This document shows, piece by piece, positions 23,248-33,384 of a stretch of 64,000 bases of DNA; the first letter of the stretch is position 1, and each line of letters starts with the position of its first letter. Origin of the DNA: Dichetophora obliterata (taxonomy: Eukaryota; Arthropoda; Insecta; Diptera; Sciomyzidae). Position numbers and translations under genes: made by a program. Under the pieces are notes generated by a model that was not told where the DNA came from, did not search any database, and saw nothing but the letters and a program-made list of their open reading frames with translations. Where the stretch lies: the NCBI GenBank assembly GCA_963920525.1, contig OY986435.1, positions 176,732,266 through 176,796,265 on the forward strand. The letters are read 5' to 3'.

Positions 23248-23315
23248 GCATTATTGTCTAGTGGAGCGCGCTTGACTGTCGCTCAGGGGTCCCGGGTTCG
23301 AATCCTGGCCGGGCA
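23248..23315 (+). tRNA. tRNA-Asp-like pseudogene, copy B
   Basis: Homologous to 11494-11563. The B-box GGTTCGAATCC and the anticodon arm CTTGACTGTCGCTCAGG are unchanged. The acceptor and D regions have lost at least two bases (ATTATTGTCTAGTGGAGCG), which breaks the D arm. It is not expected to be a working tRNA. Confidence 0.5.
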
Positions 23316-23531
23316 TTTTCGTAACAAGGGAGAGAAATGTTTCCACATTAATTTTCAGAACAGGGGAAAGGACTGCTTCCAATTCACTTTTTAAGACAGC
23401 GGAGAGGAATGTTTCCCTCTAATGACATGCTATGTAAAAAAAGCAATGGAGTGTGCAACGAAGGGAATGCTTTCTACATTTCATGGAATGTTTCCTGGTT
23501 ACATCCGGTAATGCTCACATTTCCTGGAGGG

Positions 23532-25279
23532 TATGGCCATATCATAAATCATGTGGTGAGAGGAACTGGCTTAAAGCAACGGATTCACAAATATTAAAGA
23601 GACTTTTTTGTTACAGAACACCATGATACAACTATTTATCAGGTAGCCGTGAACACAAGCTATTTTCTAACGATCTGCGTTCAACGAACGTCAAACAAAG
23701 GACACATAAAGCGAGCGTTCGATAACAGTTTTTTTTTTCAATAGAAACTTTTTCTTTTGTTTTGACATTCATTGAACACAACTACAATTTGTCAAATTTT
23801 TGTGTCACTCACATGTCATACTATTTTCTGTGATTGCGGCATTATGTGTATTTTAAGTATGTGTGTGTTTGGTAAAAATAAGAAACTGCTAAGTCTCCTG
23901 AGAGCTTAGATGATTGTAATTAAGACTTCCAACACTGTGATCTCGGACTTTTTCCAGTCCCGACAGTCCCGGGATTATAAGGCCCGGGATTATACCTTGC
24001 ACACGATTTATTTTTTTTTGTTAAAAAAATATTTTTTGTCTATTTTTCAAATCTTGGGACTAGTCCCGGGATCCCTGGATCTTTCTTCTTAATTATCAAT
24101 CCCTAAATTTCGAAATTGCTTTTGAATGCCGAAGTTGGAAGCCCTTATTGTAATGATGTAGCCATTAATTATTATTGAATTTAAGGACGAAGGAAAAAGT
24201 TTTTAAGAGAAGACACAAAATAACTTCAACTTTTATGCCTGGAACAACCCAGCCCACCAGCGGAGTTCACAAGGTGCACCATTAGGACTCCCTTGCGGTT
24301 GGCTGGCTCTCCTAGGGATACTCCGAATAGAGTCCCAAAAGGGCACATCCGCCAAAGAAAAGGGCCTTCTCAATATTTATGAAAAAGTGTGCCCAAAGGA
24401 CTCCTTAACCGTACTCCTACGTTGGTGTAGAAAACTAATTTTTTGTTTTAATTTTTAAATATTTCCAATACCGTTTAGTTTTGGGATCCAAGCCTACATA
24501 ATTTTTATTTTATGCTTAGTATGAACCGAAATCATGTACTTTAAGTATCTCAATTATTATTTTCTTATCCAATTAAGAACATACTTAAAAAAACTTAAAT
24601 TCCTCATGTTGAGGTATAGATTAATACACTGTTGCAGCAAGATATATCTGGTAAGGTAGAGTTGACAGGATTATTTCTTATTTTTTATGTTTTCTTCTTA
24701 TTTACTGCAAGCTGAAATATCTCGAATACGGCGTAAAACAAGCTGTATAAAGACCAGACCAAATAAAGAAGCGAGACAGATGCCTCTTTTGCGTTACCAG
24801 AGGGGCTAAATACAATCATGAGTTGACCTGCTGTCTCTGCCAAAAAAATTGTAAAGCATATTACAACCGAAATGTGTGCAAGGATTGCATTGCACACAAA
24901 TGCATTTTTTTATTTGTAACTCATGTACTTAAACATATAATAAAAATATTTTTTTTTCATTTAAAAGTTTATATATGTAGAATTCTACACCTCAACGTGG
25001 AATTATGAATATTTTTCAACGTGGGACTAAGGTTAAATGAGTTATTTCGGCGTCCCAAAATGCTCACTCAGATAACCCGCAAGTACACCGTCCGGACTCC
25101 TACATTCCTTTATAATTTTTGTAAAAAGACTCCTTAAATCATCCAAACATAACCTAGAATGAGTGTTTTCGGATTGCTCTGATAACGGTTCGAAAAGCAG
25201 TCCGTATGGACTCCCAAAATGCTCCTACTTTCATTCGTCATAAATAAGCATCCGATTTTTGGTAATTTTTTCTTACCTA
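23532..25279. other. Non-coding stretch with GC-richer patches
   Basis: No gene recognised. Patches such as CCCGGGATTATA (twice near 23967-23995, related sequence near 24060) and repeated GGACTCC/GGAGTCC phrases (24290-24420, 25020-25240) are GC-rich against the background and look like decayed repeats. Confidence 0.45.
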
Positions 25280-25740
25280 TCTATATATATAAAAATCAAT
25301 TGCTGTGCGTTAGTCTTGCTAAAGCTCGAAAATGACTCAACCGATTTGTTTTGTGTTTTGTGTTTTGTTCGCCTCATGTCAGAGATGGTTTAGAAAAAAG
25401 AAAATTTTGCCACACTCCCTTTTACCGCCTACAAATCAATTAGCTTTTTGTGTGAACATTTTGTATTTGTAATGGGAAATATTCGAATAGCTTTAGAGTT
25501 ATAAGCTGCACAGCGTCGGAATTTGGTATTCGACCACAATTTGAACGTGCCGTTTCACTGAAAACATTTTATGGGAGTTGGACAAGGGGGCGTGGCACCT
25601 CCCATACAACCGAAATTTGCGATATCGAATAGCTTTGGAGTTATAGGCCGCACAGCCTCGGAATTCGGTATTCGACCACAATTTACACATACAGTTGCAC
25701 TGATAACATTTTATTTGCGTTTGGCATTGGGCCGCGGTTA
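25280..25740 (-). mobile_element. Helitron-like remnant (low confidence)
   Basis: It opens with TCTATATATATAAAAATCAA followed by AAGCTCGAAAATGACTCAACCGATTTG, a form often seen at the 5' end of insect Helitron-derived repeats. The interior (25490-25735) is an inverted relative of 5393-5720. No replicase or helicase coding, and no 3' hairpin identified. Confidence 0.4.
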
Positions 25741-26568
25741 AGTTAGACTCAAGGACTCAGTTTTAAGATTTCAATATTGTAAAATTATCAAGGTAAGGTT
25801 AAGATTTAAGGTACTTCACGTGTAAACCGTCATAACCGCTTATTAAGAGGTACAATCATCAAAGAGGTGTTTTCGGATACGGAAAGTTTTTATAGGTTCG
25901 GGAATTGCTGTGGTTTTATCTGTTTTACTATATCTTGAACATTAGAAGGAGCTGTAAGAACTCGTGAAACAGTTTGGAATGTCATTGTACATATTGACCG
26001 TGAAAGTTGGTTCATAATTAATACTCCTTTGAAATAAAGAACCGCCGAAACTGAGTAATGAAATGAGCCAACTACCAGAAAGGGGGGAACAATGTCTACA
26101 GGACCAGCTAATTCTTAATAATTTTTAATAAAAGATTTTTTTAAAAAAATGGTTTTACAAAAAAATAAATAATTCAATAAAAATGGAGAAGAAAAAAAAA
26201 AGAAATAAGACTGATTTTTATCTCTCTTGGAAACACGTTTCTTTGTGGCTTGGAACCATTTTGCACTCACTCGATTAAATTCCTGGACAGAGCCACCAAA
26301 TTTTTCTGTTAAATGCGTCTGAAAAATTATAATGTTAGTTTTATTAAATTTTACTTTGTGCGTTATTGTTTACCTCTAAATGCATTCAAACCTGCCATAC
26401 CGTCGACAGGTTTTTTCTTCAGGGTTCCTTTCCAGGAATATTGGAAAGCCAGTGTTCATCATTAAAATTTTTCGCCATACTAAGCGAATAAAATTATTTT
26501 TCTTTATTAAAATTTAAGTATTTTGTAAAATTTGTTTGATCATGTTTCGAAGGGGTTGTGGAGTTATA
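25741..26568. other. Non-coding stretch
   Basis: No gene recognised; AT-rich. Confidence 0.5.
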
Positions 26569-27506
26569 CAGGGTTGGCAATATTCGAAGCGCCCATTTTA
26601 TTTTTAGATAAATCAAAGAAACTACAATTTTTTGTCTGTTCGTCATGAATATCATTTAATTGTGTTCAAGTAGATTTTCTTACATTATTTCTTGAATATG
26701 ATATCTCGTAAATGGTCGCCATTGGCCTCTACGACATATTGTGACCGTTTTGCAGCATTTTCCATGGTTTTCTTCAACATTTCGATGGGAATGGCGGTTA
26801 TTTCTTGACGGATGTTGGTTTTCAGCTCTTCTAGAGTCTTAGGCTTGGTGACGTAAACCTTTGATTTCAAATAACCCCACAAAAAGAAGTCTGGAGGCGT
26901 TAAATCTGGTGATCTTGGCGGCCAATCGAAATCACCATTTTTCGATTAGTTATTCAAACGGCCAGGGAACAATTGCTTCAAAAAATCGATTGTAGTGCGG
27001 CTTGTGTGTGGTGGCGCGCCGTCTTGTTGAAACCAGTAGTGCCTGATACGCTTTCGACGAACGATTGGCATGAAAAAGTTGTTTATCATATCGCGATAAC
27101 GCTCCTGATTGACAGTAACTCTGTGACCATTATCATCTTCGAAAAAGAACGGCCCAATGAGCATTTTAGCACAAACGCCGCAACAAACAGTGACTTTTGC
27201 ATCGTGAAGAGGTACCTCTTGAATCTCTTGTGGATTTTCAGTGGCATAAATACAGCAATTTTGTTTGTTTACCGTTCCGTTCATTTTTTTCGTTTATTTT
27301 TTGAAAGCACGTTGAGTTTTCACTATTGACTTGTTTTGTTGAATGTAAATTTCAACAATTTAAGAGCGTTCGCGTGGCGTGTACTGTTCCATTGTAAACA
27401 TTTGCTTGGAATGACGCTACAAACGCGGTATGTCATTAGTCGATTTGGCATCACTGCGGAAAGTTACAGTGTTGCCAGATGGGCGCTTCGAATATGGACA
27501 ACCCTG
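26569..27506 (-). mobile_element. DD41D mariner-type element, internally deleted
   Basis: Ends CAGGGTTGGCAATATTCGAAG (26569) and its near complement ending 27506 form an inverted repeat of about 30 bp, flanked by TA on both sides (26567-26568, 27507-27508). At 938 bp it is shorter than a complete element (about 1.3 kb). The missing part is the N-terminal coding region. Confidence 0.85.
26685..27284 (-). pseudogene. DD41D mariner transposase, N-terminal deletion and one stop
   Basis: A single minus-strand frame reads NKQNCCIYATENPQEI, then FQQDGAPPHTSRTTIDFL with the second catalytic aspartate, a TAA at about 26949, and WPPRSPDLTPPDFFLWGYLK with the third. There are 41 residues between the last two aspartates counting through the stop, matching the DD41D (rosa-type) group described from Ceratitis. 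The HTH DNA-binding region and the first catalytic aspartate are absent: the frame starts just after where that motif should lie. The element could move only with transposase supplied elsewhere. Confidence 0.85.
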
Positions 27507-29409
27507 TATATGGTACGTCATTCATTATATGATCATCATATGTAAGTTATTGATTATTTTATTTGGAAGAATGTTTAGTTTACCATTGAGTTTAGATTTA
27601 GTGTTTAATGAATTTGAAGGCATATTCTCTATTTTACTTGAATTCAGAAAAATCTCCGTGAAATTGTTCATGGTGAAGAATTTTTACAAAAACTAACAAA
27701 TTATTGTTGTGGAGTTGCAAAACTTTTATGGAAATTTGAGAAACGTTATGAGCAAAGCAGTGCTCACTTGCTGTGATGGTGAACAACACAAACATACAAA
27801 ACTCGACGCTTAGGGCTCGTCGTTGGACTGTATTTCAAAGCAGTTTAGTTTTTGTTCAATTGATTTTATATTAAAAATATGCGATCCTACCATATAGAAA
27901 TGATCAGGAATATTTATGGAAAAAGATGTATTCGCTTGAATTGAAATGACATTACCACACACCGAACAGCTTTTGATACCACGCTTATTTGCACTATTGA
28001 ACTGAAGCGTCTTATTCAACAAGAACGAAACGAAGATAACGAAAGATAACAAAAAGACGCAACGTGATTCAACGCTCCCTAAACACTCCCATGCGGTGCT
28101 CTTATGGGCAATCTTTGCAGGAGCACTCCAGAAACACTTCTTCGAAGTGTTGCTGTGGGAGTCCTTTTTCATTCCTGCTTTGGAGCGCTCCACATTTGGC
28201 TGGCTGGGTAGAGCATAAGTTTTTCAATTTAAGTTTGTTAACATGCAATAGCTTTAAAAAAAACAAGAAAACTTTGCAGCAGTTTAATTAATTTTTTATT
28301 GGCGAAACTTGAGTCTTCCAGAAATTTTTCTGTAAAGATATGTGGAATATGAGGATTCAGTTGCTATTTTTTTTTAACACAGCAGAAAATACACAGCAGT
28401 ATCATTATATATTTTAAAGACTTTCTTAACCAACCGGTACTCAACGAGGCGCTGCAACATTTTTAAAACAACGGTAGCTAAATATTACTTAAAAGATTAA
28501 TAGCCACTAGCAAGCATTGAACCATACGTTAAAATGTCGAAGCATATTTGCAACAAAAACTAAACGCTGCAAAGACAGATGAAAAAAAAACAACCAGCTA
28601 ATTCATTGCTGTTCGTTTTTCAGGAGTACTCTGCAGCTACGAGCGTTCGTGCCTTATATACCGACGAGAAGCAGATACTTACAACATCGTCATCACCATG
28701 AATGGGCGCTTATTTTTTAGTTCGAATAACTAGTATTTTTTGGATTTATGTTGAATTTAATTAAAAGCAGTTATTTTGTTTGTTTTTCTTTGTTTGTCCC
28801 AAATGATATCGATTAAGCCACAATATTTGCGTTATTTGGTGTTAATTCGTTATTTTGCGGTTTTAAATTTTAATTGATTAACTTTTAATTTTGCAAAACA
28901 ACTTGCGAACATACCTTTAAACTAGCTTAACATTTTGCTTACTGCGTGTCAAGATAAGGCTTACTTATTTTTTATGTTAAGAGATTTATGGCCAGTGCAA
29001 GGCGCTTCTTTGCAGTCAGAAAATTTCATTCATAGCCTATTCGTGATATTATTTAAAATTAGAGTCTTGGTTTAAGTAAGCGCATTGTTGTAGATACACA
29101 ACCACAACTTAAATATAACCCATCAAAAGCTAACTCCGGAGTATCTAGACCGCCGATAAGGACAAAATGAAAAGATGCAATATTGAGAGTATTTTAGCTT
29201 TTTATATTTTTTAAGACAACTTCTGGAGTAAAGTATACGTACATTTACCAAAGTAAAAATCGTTTATCTAATGTGGTCAGTCCAAAGGGTATTGTTTTTT
29301 TTTTATTATAATTTTCGTTATCCCATTGCTACAAAAACCAATTAAAATTAACTAAACCATTTAAATCTTTGTTCACAACCGAACCGATTTTACCGAAATT
29401 CATCTTTAG
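27507..29409. other. Non-coding stretch
   Basis: No gene recognised. A GC-richer patch at 28064-28215 has paired phrases (GGAGCACTCC, ACACTTCTTCGAAGTGT) that could fold locally. Otherwise AT-rich. Confidence 0.5.
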
Positions 29410-30204
29410 GTATACATATCAGGTGTTCAACTGTAGGCTCAGCATGAACCCTAATAAAACTGAGTGTGTGATGTTCACCAGAAACACAATTTACCTCTTA
29501 TCAATCCTCTTAAACTGGAAAATACAAAACTAAGCTTCTCAAATCAAGCAAAAAACCTGGGCCTCATTTTGAATAGGAAACTATACTGGAAGCTCAATGT
29601 GCTCTAGAGAGCCAAAATAGCGAATATTGCCCTGTATTCATACAAAAAGGCTGTTAGTAGCAAGAGGGGCTTACAACCAGGTGTTACTCACTGGCTTTGT
29701 GGTGCTATCGTCTGGTGGCAAGCACTCGACAAACAGACTCACCTTAACCTACTCCATAAAGTGCAGAGATCAGCTGAACTGTGAGTCAGTGGAGCACTAA
29801 GAACCACTCCGACAGAAGCATTAAATCTGCTCCACCTTACACCACTTGACATCCTAGATAAACAGATGGCCGCCAATACAGCCATCCGCCTAGAAGCCAC
29901 CTCCCAGTGGAAAGAAGGTGGTACACTAGGACACTCTTGCATTAGAAAATTTCTTCTTCCTATACTCAGGTCCATCGACTACATCACACAAAAACTATTC
30001 TTTGAAAGGAAGTTCGATGTATCCATTCCCTCTCGAGAAGAGTGGAAACTAGGAAACCTTTCACCTAACAATTCTATTGAGATCTTTACCGACTTATCAA
30101 AATTAGCTAGCAAGGTAGGTGGAGGAGTCTACTCTGAAACATCAAACATTAATACAGCCTTCAGGGTCCCTGACCATTGCAGTGCATTTCAAGCTGAAGT
30201 CGCA

Positions 30205-31177
30205 CAGTGAACTGTCTTCATATAAGCGATGGACAAAAATAGAAGGAGTCCTCCTATGATAATGCAATTTCGTATTCTTAGTTAGTTTAATGCTTATTAA
30301 GAACAATTTCAAAAATGGTCGAAATCGGTTCGACCCTAGGGATACCTCCCTTGGACCTATATGAATTTTTTCACTTGATTTTGTATGGGAGTACTACAAA
30401 AGTTGGCCGATCTTAGCAAAAATTCGTCAGAAAGGTAGTCAAATAGAGTTAAAAAAGTGTACTAAAAATAATCGAAAACGGTTCAAACCTACGGGTACCT
30501 CCTGTGGACCTATATTAATATTTTACTTGATTTTGTAAGGGAGGTACATACAAAGGTTGACCGATCTTAACAAAAATTCGTCAAAATGATAGTGAAGTAA
30601 AGTAACAGATGCGTACTAAAAATGGTTGAAATCAGTTATACCCCAGGAGTACCTCCCTATATATTACTTTTTTACTTGATTTTGTATGTAAATTTTTAAT
30701 TTTAAGCATTTAAAAAAAAACAAATACATTTGTAGAACGAAGTGGGAAAAGTAATTTACAGTTCCTTATTTTGCAATATAAGTATTTTTATAATCCGAAA
30801 AAAATATGCTTATTTTTCATTATTTCTTATTCAAATATATCAAATTTCGAACCAACTTAAAAATATTTTGTTTTTAATTTTTAATCAAACAAATTACTGT
30901 TTTTATTAACTCATAGACTTTTTAATATTTTGAGCTTTAATTGGCTTCGTTTTATTAAAAACTGGATTTTTGGCAATTATTTGTATAAATCAATTCAAAG
31001 AGCTATGCCCAAAATTAGAATTTCTTAAAAAAAATACTCAGCTTCAAAGCGTTGCAGCTCGACCAAAACCCATTTTATTGCTCGAATATTTTGGATTTCA
31101 ATAGTCAAAATATTACCTGTCGATTGATACCAACTTTGCAGGATTTTGAGACACAATTTTTTTATTTTTGTTCACTG
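30205..31177. mobile_element. hAT-like non-autonomous element inserted in LINE RNase H
   Basis: It starts CAGTGAAC and ends GTTCACTG, an 8-bp perfect inverted repeat. The LINE frame is broken exactly here: SAFQAEVA stops at the left edge and VAAIHEAI resumes at the right. Flanking GAAGTCGC and CGAGTTGC look like a diverged 8-bp duplication. CAGTG ends and an 8-bp duplication suggest hAT. The interior holds a three-copy tandem repeat (30313-30700) and AT-rich sequence, with no transposase. Confidence 0.65.
30313..30700 (+). repeat. Tandem repeat, about 152-bp unit, 2.5-3 copies
   Basis: Copies start near 30313, 30464 and 30618. Each begins AAAAATGGTCGAAATCGGTT (varied), continues with ..TACCTCCC..GGACCTATAT and TTTACTTGATTTTGTA, and includes CCGATCTTA.CAAAAATTCGTC. 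Confidence 0.75.
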
Positions 31178-31756
31178 CGAGTTGCCGCAATACACGAAGC
31201 AATTACTTGGCTTCAGGTTAATGAAATACATTCCATGGATATCTAATAGTTAAACTGCTTTGAAAGTGCTAAGAAGTGTTGGCATAACAACTGAAACAAT
31301 TCTCAACTGCCACAGACCTCTGAATGAGGTGGTAAAGCAGCTCAGGATCTTTCTATGCTGGATTCCCGGACATGGATATTTTCTTGGTATCTGCAAAGCA
31401 GATGAACTCGCTCACACCGGCACTACCAAGCAATTATCGACAGATAAGGCAAGCTTTGGTATTCCTCTCACCACATGCAAACTCCTTACACATGAGCTAT
31501 CCTGCATTAAAAAAACAGCAGTTGGTTAGCAAGAAAAAATTGTAATAAAACGCGGCAAATCTTTAAAGGGATCTTTAAAGGTCACTGCCTGATTGGAAGA
31601 CACGCTCAGAGGCTGAACATACCCTACTACGATTACTGTAGAAGCACTAAAGATAAAAAAGAGGAAGAATCTACAATACACTACCTCTGCACTTACGCAG
31701 CGCTGGCTGAAAAACGCCTTCTTCGAGTGGTTCCATATGGTTTTTGGGCAATGTTT

Positions 31757-31915
31757 AGCTTCTAGACAATGGAAACTGTGCTTATATATTGGTCGGACTC
31801 GACGATTTCCATGATTTTATCGACATATTCGACAATTGACCTTCCAGAGCGTGGTGAAACTTTGACATCAAAATTACCGAAATGGTATTTTCTCTTTGCT
31901 TGTGTCTATATTTGA
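31757..31915 (-). pseudogene. mariner transposase N-terminal fragment
   Basis: Minus-strand reading contains YHFGNFDVKVSPRSGRSIVEY followed by VDKIMEIVESD and STVSIV, then a stop. This is the HTH linker region of mariner transposases (usual form SGRP..ENVDKI.EIVE.DRHVS..SIAQEL). Only about 50 codons survive, with no catalytic residues. Confidence 0.7.
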
Positions 31916-32139
31916 AGCGCGCTCAAACAAAACGGAATGAAGCAATCACAAAACCGTCTGAAAACTTTTTATAAAAAAGTTTTATCATCCAAAGTACATC
32001 TAGCACCCGATCGCACTTATACAAAGCGAGACACGGTTTACTAAAGCCATCTATTGCAAAAATAATGCATTTTTTTACTGCACCTGAAATAACTATATAT
32101 CAGAAATTACACTCCTGCAGTTTTCCGTAAACATTTCCT

Positions 32140-32875
32140 TTTCGATTTTTCATAATAGTCTAGCCTCAATAATGCCGAATAACAGAAACTAGCCGAAACT
32201 TTTGGTAAAAACTTCTTGCATCAGTCATTTAATTCAAATATAAAAATATTTACAACGCATTTTACAAAACAAAAATTATTAATTCGTCTATAATTTGATT
32301 TCTCGTGTTAACGAAAAACATTTTGGTTAATTTTATGCGTTCGATACTATCACTTTCGATTCTATCATCTCTATTGCAATTAATATTTAAGTTTTATAGG
32401 TACTGAAACCAAAAAATGATAATTAAACTTCCAAACGTATTCTGTGTGAGAGGAATAAAGGCAAAAAAAACGACATATTTCCTTTTTTATAATACTAAAC
32501 CCTTAAAAAAATACTTTGTTTTGTAGTTCTGTAAAAATGTACATTATAGGTGCATACTATTTTGAGTGTGTACTGAAGATATAAAGTATGCAATGCTTTT
32601 GTAATAGAAAATAAAATAAAAAATTTATCTCATTTATTATTATAGTAAACTTCAATTAATTCTTAGAAACTTTAATATTCAAATAATACTTTTTTTATAT
32701 TGAATTTTTTTCTTATGTGTATGAAAGTACTTTTGTTTCCTTTTAATAAAAAAACTTATTTGTAAAAACTTAAATTTTCATAATAATAACCAGTTTCGGT
32801 TTCGGCCGAATATTATAAAATGGCAAAATATTCAGTTTCGGTTCGGTCCAAAATTCCGGTTTCGGTCGGACACTA
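32140..32875 (-). mobile_element. TAGTGTC-ended element, copy 2 (inverted)
   Basis: Its right end reads CCGGTTTCGGTCGGACACTA up to 32875, the complement of the left end at 19982. The interior matches 19982-21250 in reverse, with several internal deletions and without the 422-bp insertion. GTTCGATACTATC near 32338-32350 is the empty site. Confidence 0.65.
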
Positions 32876-32901
32876 ACCATAACTATTATCATTGCCATTC
32901 T

Positions 32902-33356
32902 ACACGGTTAAAAATCTTGGAATAAATTTTAGTCCAGCTAAAATACTACTGCATATTTTTTAACCTTGAGGTTTAAAATTTAAACTTTCACAAATACGAA
33001 CCCATAATTAAAAATTTTCTGTACTGAAATTTAATCCAAAGAAATATTGCAATGCTGAAACTCACTATTAAGCTATTAGTTTCATATGCTTGTTCATTAC
33101 TTTTGTTTCGTATAGCGCAGTAGCCGAGTGGTTAACGTAGTGAGCTTACAAACTGGATGTCCCTGGTTCGAATCTCACTCTGTTTGTTATTTTTTTTTTT
33201 TACATTTCAATCCCAGCTTGTTCTAAATTTTAAACCAAAACTGTATTAAAACGATTTTTTAGTATTTGGCAAATACAAGATTTGAAACCAAAGCTGGTGT
33301 GGTCATATGTAAAGTACAAAAAAGTTTAAATTTTATTCCAAGATTTTAAACCGTGT
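32902..33356. mobile_element. Inverted-repeat element with tRNA-like core (second family)
   Basis: The left end ACACGGTTAAAAATCTTGGAA (32902) and the complement of the right end (ACACGGTTTAAAATCTTGGAA, ending 33356) match over about 30 bp. An A-box-like TAGCCGAGTGG (33121-33131) and B-box GGTTCGAATCT (33165-33175) lie near the middle, followed by a T run (33190-33201) that could end Pol III transcription. No similarity to the 11-kb family outside the boxes. Confidence 0.6.
33115..33187 (+). tRNA. tRNA-like sequence (pseudogene)
   Basis: A and B boxes are well formed and spaced about 34 bp apart, but the T-arm stem around TTCGAAT does not pair and no clean anticodon stem can be drawn. Treat it as a Pol III promoter relic, not a tRNA gene. 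Confidence 0.4.
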
Positions 33357-33384
33357 CGCATTATTATGACCATAACTTTAGTTT

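Larger units (their letters stand above)
22166..23531 (+). mobile_element. Inverted-repeat element with tRNA-like core, copy B
   Basis: Same family as 11172-11758, with ends CCCTCCA and TGGAGGG flanked by TA on both sides (22164-22165, 23532-23533). The tRNA-like core is at 23248-23315. A 749-bp element is inserted at 22245-22993. Relative to copy A there is also a short extra segment near 23470-23490 (TGCTTTCTACATTTCATGG). Confidence 0.7.
29410..31740 (+). pseudogene. LINE with RNase H (I/Outcast-like), 3' part, interrupted
   Basis: Readable in order: the end of the RT region (LSMNPNKTECVMFTR, NLGLILNRKLYWKLNV), QRSAELCISGAL-like sequence with LLHLTPLDILDKQMAANTAIRLE, the start of RNase H (NSIEIFTDLSKLASKVGGGVY, SAFQAEVA), a 973-bp insertion, the rest of RNase H (VAAIHEAITWLQVNEI; LRIFLCWIPGHGYFLGICKADELA), and a C-terminal Cys/His tail (HCLIGRHAQRLNIPYYDYC). 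Damage includes frameshifts before 29600, a stop in the SNS*TALKVL stretch (about 31247) where SDSQ is expected, and more shifts after 31529. The first RNase H acidic position survives as TDLSK; SDS has become SNS. Endonuclease and most of RT are absent. Confidence 0.75.

Noticed and set aside
23967..24075. CCCGGGATTATA repeats as a regulatory site or terminator
   Set aside because: Short, imperfect, and likely a decayed repeat.
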